Source: CALLPQ01 sp964392325 (GTDB lineage Bacteria; Pseudomonadota; Alphaproteobacteria; Caulobacterales; Parvularculaceae). From it: a stretch of 64,000 nucleotides of DNA. Where the stretch lies: positions 1 to 64,000 of the forward strand of contig CAYMPJ010000001.1 in the NCBI GenBank assembly GCA_964392325.1, in the 5' to 3' direction. Positions 1 through 7,427 of the stretch are shown here, piece after piece. A program made the position numbers and the translations under genes. Positions within the stretch are counted from its first letter, which is position 1; every line of letters starts with the position of its first letter. Below the pieces are notes generated by a model. That model saw nothing but the letters and a program-made list of their open reading frames with translations. It had not been told where the DNA came from and ran no database searches.

Positions 1-76
1 TGGTGAGCCCTGAAGGATTCGAACCTTCGACCTACTGATTAAAAGTCAGTTGCTCTACCGACTGAGCTAAGGGCCC
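1..76 (-). tRNA. tRNA-Lys (anticodon TTT)
   Basis: Read on the minus strand, the 76 bases fold as a cloverleaf: a 7-bp acceptor stem (GGGCCCT against AGGGCTC), a D arm with AGCTC, an anticodon loop CTTTTAA that gives anticodon TTT (lysine), a T arm with GGTTCGAATCC, and an encoded 3' CCA. The gene lies head to tail with tgt, about 150 bases from the end of that gene. Confidence 0.97.
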
Positions 77-221
77 ACACTATTGGGGGCTGGCTTGGTA
101 TGGGCCAGCGAGGGCGGAACATAGGGGGCTCGCAATTGTGGGTCAAGCAGGGAATCGCGCCTTTTTTGAAATTGGCCAAAATATCGCAAGCCCGCCCCCG
201 CCGACTTTATCGCACCCGGTG

Positions 222-1343
222 TTAAACCATTGTTTCTCCTGTCATCCGCTTAAATTCCTCGACAAAATCGGCAAATCTTCCCGCCGCAATCGCCGCGCGC
301 ATATCGGCCATCAGGGTTTGATAATAATGCAGATTATGCCAACTCAGCAGCATTGGCCCCAAATATTCTCCGGCGCGAAACAGATGATTGAGATAGCCCT
401 TGGAATAATCCCGGCTGGCCGGGCACGTGCTATTGGCATCAAGGGGCTCTTTATCGTCGATAAATTTCGCATTTTTAATATTGATCGGCCCATGGGGAGT
501 CCAGGCCTGCCCATGACGGCCAGAGCGGCTGGGGAGCACACAATCAAACATATCAATCCCGCGCACCACCGCCCCGACAATATCGGCCGGTTTTCCAACC
601 CCCATCAAATAGCGCGGGCGGTCGGCAAGCATGTGGGGCGTGGTGAAATCCAGAACCCTGAACATCTCTTCGCGCCCCTCGCCAACGGCTAGTCCGCCTA
701 CGGAATAGCCATCAAACCCGATCTCCAATAATCCATCGAGGCTTTTCCGGCGCAGATCTTCAAAATTGGCCCCTTGCACAATACCAAACAGCGCTTGCCC
801 GGGTTTTGATTTTTCCTCAAAGGCCCGTTTCGAGCGCAGCGCCCAGCGCAGGGATAGCTCCATCGAGGTTTGTGCATCCTCATGGGCAATCGGGATTGCC
901 GGGCATTCATCAAGCTGCATCTGGATATCGGAGCTTAACAAACATTGAATTTCTATCGAGCGCTCCGGGGTCAACATATGTTTTGACCCGTCAATATGGG
1001 ATTGAAAAGAAACCCCTTCCTCGGTCAGCTTGCGCAACTGGGAGAGCGACATCACCTGAAACCCGCCGCTATCGGTTAAAATCGGCCCGCTCCATTGCAT
1101 AAACTCATGCAAACCCCCGAAATAGGCAACCCGCTCGGCGGTTGGCCGCAACATTAAATGATAGGTATTGCCAAGAACAATATCAGCGCCGGTTGCTTTG
1201 ACATCCTCCATCATCATCGCTTTTACCGTGCCGGCGGTACCGACGGGCATAAAGGCGGGAGTTCTTATCTCCCCGCGCGGGGTGGAGATAAGGCCGGTGC
1301 GTGCGGCACCGTCGGTTGCTTTTAATGAATAGGAAAAGGTCAT
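222..1343 (-). CDS. tgt: Queuine tRNA-ribosyltransferase with depleted zinc site
   Basis: tRNA-guanine transglycosylase, which exchanges G34 for the queuosine precursor preQ1 in GUN-anticodon tRNAs in the cytoplasm. The 373-residue length is normal for bacterial Tgt. Visible family motifs are DSGGFQVMSL (catalytic Asp and substrate pocket), SVGGLAVGEG, and MFDCVLPSRSGRHGQAWT around the nucleophilic Asp. The C-terminal zinc site is unusual. Bacterial Tgt normally has CxCxxC followed about 25 residues later by His. Here the segment reads NSTCPASRDYS, so only the middle Cys is kept and the outer two are Ser, while the later His in LLSWHN is present. The codons are AGC, TGC and AGC, so this is not a frame problem. 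Whether zinc still binds is unknown. No queA or other queuosine gene is visible nearby. Confidence 0.95.
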   Translation of the reverse strand: MTFSYSLKATDGAARTGLISTPRGEIRTPAFMPVGTAGTVKAMMMEDVKATGADIVLGNTYHLMLRPTAERVAYFGGLHEFMQWSGPILTDSGGFQVMSLSQLRKLTEEGVSFQSHIDGSKHMLTPERSIEIQCLLSSDIQMQLDECPAIPIAHEDAQTSMELSLRWALRSKRAFEEKSKPGQALFGIVQGANFEDLRRKSLDGLLEIGFDGYSVGGLAVGEGREEMFRVLDFTTPHMLADRPRYLMGVGKPADIVGAVVRGIDMFDCVLPSRSGRHGQAWTPHGPINIKNAKFIDDKEPLDANSTCPASRDYSKGYLNHLFRAGEYLGPMLLSWHNLHYYQTLMADMRAAIAAGRFADFVEEFKRMTGETMV

Positions 1344-1453
1344 TTTAGATCGTACTCTGATGATAAAGAACCATATTTGTCAGAAGAGGGTTTTGACAAC
1401 AGGGCGGATCATTCCCTTTACCTTAGACGCGTTTTCTATTCTAGCCCCTAAAT

Positions 1454-1801
1454 CTAGCCCAATCGCGCACCATTTGGAATTTTGCGCTCAGGCGCGATCA
1501 ACACCACCTCCCCGGCTTCATCATAAAAGCCGAGCACCAAAACCTCTGACATAAAATCAGCAATCTGGCGCGGGGGAAAATTCACCACCGCAGCCACTTG
1601 CCGCCCCATCAAATCTTGCTGAGTATAATAGGCGGTAATTTGCGCAGAAGATTTCTTCTCGCCAACCTCCTCGCCAAAATCTATCCATAATTTCCATGCC
1701 GGATTGCGCGCTTTTGGAAAAGGTTCGACTTTCGTCACCGTTCCAACGCGAATATCGACTTTGAGAAAATCATCAAAACTAATCGGGGGGCTATCGCTCA
1801 T
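1454..1801 (-). CDS. csaA: CsaA-like tRNA-binding-domain protein
   Basis: A 115-residue protein matching the small CsaA/tRNA-binding (EMAP-like OB-fold) family, reported as a secretion chaperone in Bacillus and as a tRNA-binding dimer. Key motifs are VDIRVGTVTKVE near the N terminus, then PAWKLWIDFG, SSAQIT, and QVAAVVNFPPRQIADF, with the usual C-terminal VLIAPERKIPNGARLG. The start was placed at the ATG at 1801 because GAGGAG lies just upstream and the family begins about there; an upstream in-frame ATG at 1864 has no such support. It follows tgt's promoter side by about 110 bases on the same strand. Actual role in this organism is not shown by the sequence. Confidence 0.9.
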   Translation of the reverse strand: MSDSPPISFDDFLKVDIRVGTVTKVEPFPKARNPAWKLWIDFGEEVGEKKSSAQITAYYTQQDLMGRQVAAVVNFPPRQIADFMSEVLVLGFYDEAGEVVLIAPERKIPNGARLG

Positions 1802-1876
1802 TTTGTACTCCTCAGCTTCGAAAGCATGAAAAGGTACGGTGCATTGAAATCTAGCGCAATGCACCCCCCAAATATT

Positions 1877-2548
1877 TTATGGCGGCGCCCGGCCAGGGTG
1901 AGAAAGCCCCTCGCCGAATTTTCCCGCCCTCGCATTATTGGGCATTGCCCCATTTTTAGATGGTGAGCAAAGCCGCTCAATTTCTCGCATCATGCGATCA
2001 CTGCGCGCAAGAGCCCGATCCCCCGCATCACGCCGACGCACAGCATCGCCGTGGGCGCGGCGTATTGCTGCCTCCCTCTCTTCCTGTTCACCAGAAGGGC
2101 GCTCTTGTTCTTCAATAGGGGCCTGAACTTCTTCAATTTCGCCCTCATCATTGTTCGGGCGTGGGTGACAGTCATCCGCTGGCGCATATTGCTCTTTATA
2201 CATATCTTTTTTAGGACGCGGCGCGTATTCGTCAATTTGGTTGCGATAAAAAACATGCGACCCCAGCGCCAGCCGCTTCAATTCGCCCCTCGATAATGGC
2301 TTGCCCATGCGCAAGCGCTCGATAATTTGATGGGCCCAAATAGCGCGGGACATGGCGGCCATGGCCTTATTAAAGCCCCGCGCCTCGCGCAGCGCACTAT
2401 GATCATTAGCCGCCTGCCCCGCACGCTCGGCCATATCAAGGGTCAAAAGCGACAAGCGCTCATACCGCGCGCGCTTGGCCGATTCAAAATCAACCGTCTC
2501 ACCCGTAGCAGGATCAATAAGAGTATGGTCCGCAGTACTTTCTTCCAT
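1877..2548 (-). CDS. Hypothetical charged protein
   Basis: A 223-residue protein that I do not recognise. The first ~100 residues look like an ordered helical domain (IDPATGETVDFESAKRARYERL ... ALREARGFNKAMAAMSRAIWAHQIIERLRMGK, shown here only as landmarks for residues 11-80 in pieces). From about residue 115 the sequence is acidic and Glu/Arg/Gln rich with low complexity, probably disordered. There is no signal peptide or membrane segment. The next gene downstream on the same strand (csaA) starts 75 bases after its stop. The reading frame is supported by normal codon variety in the N-terminal half; the C-terminal tail is less certain. Confidence 0.6.
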   Translation of the reverse strand: MEESTADHTLIDPATGETVDFESAKRARYERLSLLTLDMAERAGQAANDHSALREARGFNKAMAAMSRAIWAHQIIERLRMGKPLSRGELKRLALGSHVFYRNQIDEYAPRPKKDMYKEQYAPADDCHPRPNNDEGEIEEVQAPIEEQERPSGEQEEREAAIRRAHGDAVRRRDAGDRALARSDRMMREIERLCSPSKNGAMPNNARAGKFGEGLSHPGRAPP

Positions 2549-2629
2549 AACCGGCGGATGATAGGGCAGATTTTAACGGCGAGGATAAGTTTTCTGATCG
2601 TGGTTTTTCCTACCCGCTCCTTGTTATCG

Positions 2630-2752
2630 CCGCCCCCTATTGTCATTCCCGCCCCCCTATTGTCATCCCCGCGAAAGCGGGGATCCATACAACACACTCC
2701 ACAACCCACCAATTTCCTTTAAACCATAGACCCCCGCTTTCGCGGGGGTGAC
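2630..2752. repeat. REP-like composite element 1 (two palindromes)
   Basis: Two GC-rich palindromes about 40 bases apart. The first, at 2662-2687, has the form GTCATCCCCGC-GAAA-GCGGGGATCCA. The second, at 2727-2752, has the form TAGACCCCCGC-TTTC-GCGGGGGTGAC. A leader of ccccctattgtcattcccgc precedes the first. The same order, spacing and flanks recur at 3285-3389, so the pair is one repeated unit resembling a BIME/REP doublet. Confidence 0.85.
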
Positions 2753-2814
2753 GATGAGGTGGGGATTGAGGGACGACGGCGTGGGTATAAAGACACCCCA
2801 TGCCTGCAAGCACA

Positions 2815-3102
2815 TTATTGATTTAATGTCAGATAGAGATCATCCCACTCTGGATTTATTGCTTCAATTAACTCGATTTTCCACTGGCGATTCCATTTTT
2901 TCAATCGCTTTTCACGCGTGATCGCATCATCAATATGCGTGAAAACTTCGTAATAAACGAGATTATAGACCTTATACTTCCGGGTAAAATTCGCCCCTTC
3001 ATTATTCTTGTGCTCATAAACTCGCCGGGCAATATCGTTTGTAACACCAATATACAGTGTACCGCGTTTCTTACTCGATAGGATATAAACATAATATGAC
3101 AT
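2815..3102 (-). CDS. GIY-YIG nuclease family protein (UPF0213-like)
   Basis: A 95-residue stand-alone GIY-YIG domain. The N-terminal YVYILSS and YIGVTNDIARRVYEHK supply the GIY-YIG-like motif pair and the conserved Arg; the REKRLKKW segment supplies the conserved Glu. These single-domain proteins are presumed nucleases but most have no assigned substrate. The gene is bracketed by the same 26-bp palindrome in the same orientation, at 2727-2752 on one side and 3136-3161 on the other, with a second composite palindromic element just beyond. This placement suggests a link between the nuclease and the repeats, but that is inference. Confidence 0.88.
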   Translation of the reverse strand: MSYYVYILSSKKRGTLYIGVTNDIARRVYEHKNNEGANFTRKYKVYNLVYYEVFTHIDDAITREKRLKKWNRQWKIELIEAINPEWDDLYLTLNQ

Positions 3103-3135
3103 GATCTAAAATCGTTAAAGACACGCCCTTGGGTT

Positions 3136-3161
3136 TAGACCCCCGCTTTCGCGGGGGTGAC
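3136..3161. repeat. REP-like single palindrome
   Basis: The sequence is identical over 26 bases to the second palindrome of the composite element at 2727-2752 (TAGACCCCCGC-TTTC-GCGGGGGTGAC), same orientation. It lies upstream of the GIY-YIG gene start. Confidence 0.85.
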
Positions 3162-3284
3162 ACTTTGAGGTTTTTCTATCTTATAAAGAAACAAATGATA
3201 TTGATACCAACGATTACGGATTAAATTTTTCTGTAAAACATCCCTGTTTTTATCTCCCCATAGTCACTCAACCCTTCTATCACC

Positions 3285-3389
3285 GCCTCCCTATTGTCAT
3301 TCCCGCCCCCTCCTGTCATCCCCGCGAAAGCGGGGATCCACAACCAACCATTCCCCTGAACTATAGACCCCCGCCTGCGCGGGGGTGAC
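3285..3389. repeat. REP-like composite element 2 (two palindromes)
   Basis: Second copy of the two-palindrome unit. The first hairpin at 3315-3340 is identical to 2662-2687. The second at 3364-3389 carries a CTGC loop in place of TTTC. The leader with attgtcattcccgcccc is kept, and the spacer between hairpins is about 10 bases shorter than in copy 1. Confidence 0.85.
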
Positions 3390-3537
3390 AGAGGGGAGAC
3401 GGAAACGAATGAAACCGGAATGGCAACCGACGGACAAAGTCTATTTAATGTAATCAATCAATTGATTGAGTAACGATTGCAGAATAAGCAGTAAAGAATC
3501 TGCCCTCGTCGATGACGTCAGCGTTGTTGCGATAACG

Positions 3538-3690
3538 TTAGCAACAATAGAAATGGTTAGCCCCCTTCAAGTTTACACCAGTCAAGGTCAACCCACTGAG
3601 ATCAGGTCTTGTATTAGGGTTTTTTTCAAAAAACTGATTCCATGCCTCTACTCCCCGATCTAAAATCCTCAGATGCTTGCTATTGGCCAT
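3538..3690 (-). pseudogene. Pentapeptide-repeat protein, N-terminal remnant
   Basis: A 50-codon frame starting ATG at 3690. It opens MANSKHLRILDRGVEAWNQF and continues with RPDLSGLTLTGVNLKGAN. This is the typical N terminus of bacterial pentapeptide-repeat proteins: a short helical cap with HLxIL and WN, then RPDLS and A(D/N)LxG-type repeats. Only about three repeat units are present before FYCC and a stop, where normal members carry many. I therefore call it a decayed 5' fragment. No good ribosome binding site is seen. The surrounding 3.4-3.9 kb holds no other recognisable coding sequence. Confidence 0.6.
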
Positions 3691-3934
3691 AAGTCATGAT
3701 TCCATTTATGGGTCTATGCTCCTTTGGAGACTCTGATTGGCTTGCCTAGTTTTGCGGATGCTTAAAGAATACTATGATTCTCGATAGCATAATTTAAAGT
3801 CTTCTTTGAAAACGCGCCCTTAAATTTTAAACATTATTTGTCGCGTCACACGAGGCCAATACATCCTCTGTCTTAAATATAATTATCCACATTATGTATT
3901 ATGCATCGCAAAAAAAATTCATTTGACTGCGCGT
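3691..3934. other. Intergenic region, nothing recognised
   Basis: A/T-rich stretch between the pentapeptide-repeat remnant and the serC leader. No convincing reading frame, repeat or RNA is visible. It presumably contains the serC promoter, but no strong -35/-10 pair stood out. Confidence 0.4.
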
Positions 3935-3940
3935 CTTATC

Positions 3941-4011
3941 CACGCAATAAGCGTTGCGGGCCAAGCCTCCCCAACGGGGCTCGCCTATCTGTGAGGATAG
4001 GAGTAAAACAG
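3941..4011 (+). ncRNA. serC leader RNA (cis-regulatory)
   Basis: The 5' leader directly before serC folds into consecutive hairpins: CGCAA/TTGCG (3943-3947 with 3954-3958), CCCC/GGGG around AAC (3969-3979), and CCTATC/GATAGG (3984-3989 with 3996-4001). The last stem overlaps the Shine-Dalgarno AGGAG at 3999-4003, eight bases before the ATG. This matches what is known of the alphaproteobacterial serC RNA motif, whose final stem occludes the serC ribosome binding site. The ligand or signal of that motif is not established. Confidence 0.75.
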
Positions 4012-5205
4012 ATGATAAATGAAACACCGGCTCAGGCACCGGTCAAAACGCCTGCACCCAAACCGGCTATCAAGCCAGCACGCCCGCATTTTTCTTCCGG
4101 GCCCTGCGCCAAACGACCCGGCTGGTCGCCAAGCGCACTCTCAACCGACAGTCTTGGACGCTCGCACCGTGCGAAAATCGGAAAAACGCGCCTGAAGGAA
4201 GCGATTGATCGCACCCGCGCATTGCTTGAAATCCCTGATGATTATCGCATTGGCATTGTCCCCGCTTCCGATACCGGCGCGATGGAAATGGCCATGTGGT
4301 CACTGCTGGGCGAGCGCCCGGTGGATATCCTCGCGTGGGAGAGTTTTGGCCAAGGCTGGGTGAGCGATGCGGTCAAGCAGCTTAAAATCGACGCCAATAT
4401 TTATGAAGCCGATTATGGCAAATTGCCCGACCTTGCGCAGATTAATCCCGATCATGATCTGGTTTTTACATGGAATGGCACCACCTCCGGTGTGCGGGTA
4501 CCCAATGCTGATTTCATCAGTGCAAAGCGCACCGGCCTTTCTATTTGCGATGCCACCTCTGCGGTGTTTGCGCAAAAGGTTGATTTTTCAAAACTCGATG
4601 TCGTTACTTTTTCATGGCAAAAAGTTCTGGGCGGCGAAGGGGCGCACGGTATTCTCGTGCTTAGCCCCCGCGCAGTGAAACGCCTTGAAAGCTATACACC
4701 CCCTTGGCCCATGCCAAAAATTTTTCGCCTCACCAAAGGTGGCAAGCTGATTGAAGGCATTTTTGAAGGGGCAACCATCAACACCCCGTCCATGCTGGCG
4801 GTGGAAGATGTGATTGACGCCCTGAAATGGGGGGCTGGCCTTGGCGGGCTTAGCGCCATGCAGGCCCGCGCCGATGCCAATCTTGCCGAGATCAGCAAAT
4901 GGATTGAGGAGACATCGTGGGCCGCCTTTTTATGCGCCGATGCGAGCACCCGCTCCAATACATCCGTATGCCTCTCGATCACCGATCCGCAAATTGCGGC
5001 GCTCGATGCCAGTGCACAAAATGCATTTATCAAATCCATGACGGCCCTTTTAGAAAAAGAGGAAGCCGCCTTTGATATTGGTGGCTACCGCGATGCCCCG
5101 CCCGGTCTTCGAATCTGGTGCGGCGCGACCGTTAATCGCGAGGATATTGCTGCGCTTTTGCTATGGCTCGATTGGGCCTTTGCGCAAGCCAAAGCCTCCC
5201 TTTAA
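4012..5205 (+). CDS. serC: Phosphoserine aminotransferase
   Basis: PLP-dependent enzyme converting 3-phosphohydroxypyruvate and glutamate to phosphoserine in serine synthesis. The protein is 397 residues, the size of the alphaproteobacterial SerC branch. The start is the ATG at 4012 because AGGAG sits eight bases upstream within the serC leader hairpin; the open frame extends further upstream but lacks an RBS. Conserved features include RPHFSSGPCAKRPGW, the substrate segment TWNGTTSGVRVP, the Asp in ICDATSAVFAQ, and the PLP Lys204 in TFSWQKVLGGEGAHG. serA follows 88 bases downstream on the same strand, the usual serC-serA operon in this group. Confidence 0.97.
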   Translation: MINETPAQAPVKTPAPKPAIKPARPHFSSGPCAKRPGWSPSALSTDSLGRSHRAKIGKTRLKEAIDRTRALLEIPDDYRIGIVPASDTGAMEMAMWSLLGERPVDILAWESFGQGWVSDAVKQLKIDANIYEADYGKLPDLAQINPDHDLVFTWNGTTSGVRVPNADFISAKRTGLSICDATSAVFAQKVDFSKLDVVTFSWQKVLGGEGAHGILVLSPRAVKRLESYTPPWPMPKIFRLTKGGKLIEGIFEGATINTPSMLAVEDVIDALKWGAGLGGLSAMQARADANLAEISKWIEETSWAAFLCADASTRSNTSVCLSITDPQIAALDASAQNAFIKSMTALLEKEEAAFDIGGYRDAPPGLRIWCGATVNREDIAALLLWLDWAFAQAKASL

Positions 5206-5293
5206 GCGGGATCGCCCCAACAATAATGCAAACATGGTTTTCATCTGTTTGCAGACTATTTTTTTAATAATCACAAATCAATGGATAATTCTC

Positions 5294-6883
5294 ATGTCTA
5301 AAAAACCAACCGTTCTTATCTCCGATGCCCTTAGCGAAACCGCCGTGAATATCTTTAAAGAGCGCGGGGTTGAAGTCGACTATCAACCAGCTCTTGGCAA
5401 GGACAAAGAGAAATTACTCTCTATAATAGGAAATTATGATGGCCTTGCTGTTCGCTCGGCCACGAAAGCAACCCAGAAAATCATTGCCGCGGGTAAAAAC
5501 CTCAAAGTGATTGGCCGCGCCGGGATTGGCGTTGATAATATCGACATCCCCGCCGCGACCGCCAAAGGCATTGTGGTAATGAACACCCCATTTGGAAATG
5601 CGATCACCACCGCCGAACATGCGATTGCTATGATGTTCTCTCTTGCGCGAAAAATTCCGCAGGCCAATCAATCAACCCATTTGGGCAAATGGGAAAAATC
5701 GAAATTTATGGGCGCAGAGCTTTATGGAAAAACCCTCGGGCTTATTGGCTGCGGGAATATTGGCTCCATCGTTGCCGACCGGGCTCTGGGATTAAAATTG
5801 CGCGTTGTGGCATTTGATCCGTTCCTGTCAGAGGCTCGCGCCGTCGAGCTTGGCGTTGAAAAAGTCGAGCTTGATGAGTTGCTCAACCGCGCAGATATCA
5901 TCACCCTGCACACACCGCTAACCGATCAAACCCGAAAAATATTGAATGCGGAAAATATTGCAAAAACCAAACCCGGCGTTCAGATCATCAATTGCGCCCG
6001 CGGCGGGTTAATTGATGAAGACGCGTTAAAAACTGCCCTTGATAGCGGCCATGTGAGCGCCGCCGCGCTTGATGTGTATGAGGTTGAACCCGCAAAAGAG
6101 CATCCGCTTTTTGGCTATGATAATGTGGTCCTGACCCCGCATCTTGGGGCCTCCACCAGAGAGGCACAAGAAAATGTAGCCATACAGGTCGCAGAGCAAA
6201 TGGCCGATTATCTGGTACGCGGCGCCGTGACCAATGCCTTGAACATGCCTTCTGTTTCCGCCGAGGAAGCCCCGCGTCTCAAACCCTTTATTTCCCTTGC
6301 GGATTATCTGGGACAATTTGCCGGACAACTTACCCAGACCAGCATTAAAGGCATCGAGGTTGTTTATGCGGGCGCAGTTACCAAGCTGAACTCCAAGCCG
6401 CTTACCGCTGCCGCTGTTGCGGGCGTATTAAAACCGATGCTGTCCGATGTGAATATCGTCAATGCCCCCAGCCTTGCCAAAGAGCGCGGCATTGCCATTG
6501 CCGAGACATTTCGCGACGATGTAGAAAATTTCGACAGTTTAATCCGCCTGCGTATTATTACCGAACGCCAGAACCGCTCCGTTTCCGGCTCGCTGTTTGG
6601 ATCAATCCCGCGCATTACCGAAATCAAGGATGTGGCTATGGAGGCTGCTTTCTCACCGCATATGCTCTATGTTACCAATCAGGACAAACCCGGCTTTATT
6701 GGCGCGCTTGGGAAAACCCTTGGGGATGCCGGGGTCAATATCGCAACCTTTAATCTGGGCCGCGCGGAGTCTACCGGCGAGGCTATTGCGCTTGTCTCGA
6801 TTGATGAAGCTGTTGAAGATGAAACTCTTGCCCAGGTGAGTAACATTCCCCACGTAACCCAAGTTAAAGCGTTAAAGTTTTAA
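5294..6883 (+). CDS. serA: D-3-phosphoglycerate dehydrogenase
   Basis: First step of serine synthesis: NAD-dependent oxidation of 3-phosphoglycerate to 3-phosphohydroxypyruvate. The 529-residue length fits the long SerA class, which has a catalytic and a Rossmann domain, an intervening ASB domain and a C-terminal ACT domain. GLIGCGNIGSIVADRA is the nucleotide-binding loop. Catalytic Arg, Glu and His are seen in NCARGGLIDE, VYEVEPAKEHP and LTPHLGAS. The ACT domain begins around MLYVTNQDKPGFIGALG and probably senses serine. The start at 5294 (MSKKPTVLIS) matches the family; the open frame extends upstream without homology. A weak hairpin follows the stop. Confidence 0.97.
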   Translation: MSKKPTVLISDALSETAVNIFKERGVEVDYQPALGKDKEKLLSIIGNYDGLAVRSATKATQKIIAAGKNLKVIGRAGIGVDNIDIPAATAKGIVVMNTPFGNAITTAEHAIAMMFSLARKIPQANQSTHLGKWEKSKFMGAELYGKTLGLIGCGNIGSIVADRALGLKLRVVAFDPFLSEARAVELGVEKVELDELLNRADIITLHTPLTDQTRKILNAENIAKTKPGVQIINCARGGLIDEDALKTALDSGHVSAAALDVYEVEPAKEHPLFGYDNVVLTPHLGASTREAQENVAIQVAEQMADYLVRGAVTNALNMPSVSAEEAPRLKPFISLADYLGQFAGQLTQTSIKGIEVVYAGAVTKLNSKPLTAAAVAGVLKPMLSDVNIVNAPSLAKERGIAIAETFRDDVENFDSLIRLRIITERQNRSVSGSLFGSIPRITEIKDVAMEAAFSPHMLYVTNQDKPGFIGALGKTLGDAGVNIATFNLGRAESTGEAIALVSIDEAVEDETLAQVSNIPHVTQVKALKF

Positions 6884-6902
6884 AACGAGTAGCTTTGATT
6901 CT

Positions 6903-6932
6903 AAGACGGCATGCAGAACATCGCGTCTTTCT
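6903..6932 (+). terminator. Possible weak terminator after serA
   Basis: AAGACG at 6903-6908 pairs with CGTCTT at 6924-6929, with ATG/CAT also able to pair inside, followed by a short TCT. The stem is imperfect and the U tract short, so this is tentative. Confidence 0.3.
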
Positions 6933-6984
6933 AAACGATCAAAAAACAGCTATTCTCTAAAACAAGCAAAACTAAGGAAACGCA

Positions 6985-7368
6985 ATGGACGAAGATTTAT
7001 TAAAAAAGGGCATTGAACAACGTAGTAAGATTTTAGGTAAAGACTATGTGGAGCAGAAGCTGGGTTCGGCTGATGATTTCACCCTCCCCTTTCAAGAAGC
7101 CATGACCTCTTGGTGTTGGGGCTTTGGATGGGGTGATGATACGATTGACCTTAAAACCAGATCAATGATGAATCTGACAATGATAGCCGCCTTGGGTCGA
7201 ATGCATGAATGGGAACTTCATTGCAAATCGGCGCTAGGTAATGGTGTCAGCAAAGAAGAATTACGGGGTATTATTCACGTCATCGGCATTTATTGCGGTG
7301 TTCCTGCCGCCGTTGATTGCTTTCGCACAGCGCAACAGCTTATTAAAAACCTGGAAGATAAATCCTAG
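6985..7368 (+). CDS. Carboxymuconolactone decarboxylase (PcaC-like) family protein
   Basis: A 127-residue single-domain member of the CMD/AhpD-like fold. The N terminus (KGIEQRSKILGKDYVEQKL) is like PcaC, and the core contains RSMMNLTMIAALGRMHEWELH and the helix GVPAAVDCFRTAQQ. PcaC decarboxylates 4-carboxymuconolactone in the protocatechuate pathway, but no other pca gene is present here, so the substrate may differ. It lacks the CxxC of AhpD-type peroxidase members. It is followed by a GntR regulator gene 48 bases downstream on the same strand, and probably belongs to the catabolic island that runs to about 15 kb. Confidence 0.82.
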   Translation: MDEDLLKKGIEQRSKILGKDYVEQKLGSADDFTLPFQEAMTSWCWGFGWGDDTIDLKTRSMMNLTMIAALGRMHEWELHCKSALGNGVSKEELRGIIHVIGIYCGVPAAVDCFRTAQQLIKNLEDKS

Positions 7369-7397
7369 AAAACCAAGAACACCCATAGGATTCTTGG

Positions 7398-7427
7398 AAA
7401 TGGTTGCATTTTACAAATGGTTGCATT
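7398..7427 (+). repeat. 17-bp duplication at the GntR gene start
   Basis: AAATGGTTGCATT occurs at 7398-7410 and again at 7415-7427, a tandem duplication with a 17-bp period. Each copy carries an ATG. The first ATG (7400) is in another frame and reads a 9-codon peptide ending TGA at 7427-7429, overlapping the real start at 7417. Confidence 0.75.

Noticed and set aside
138..692. A long plus-strand frame opposite tgt
   Set aside because: It lies antisense to a well-supported gene, has no family resemblance and an improbable amino acid composition.
2630..3389. A CRISPR array
   Set aside because: The repeated units are self-palindromic, few, and unevenly spaced, with no spacers of uniform length and no cas genes nearby.
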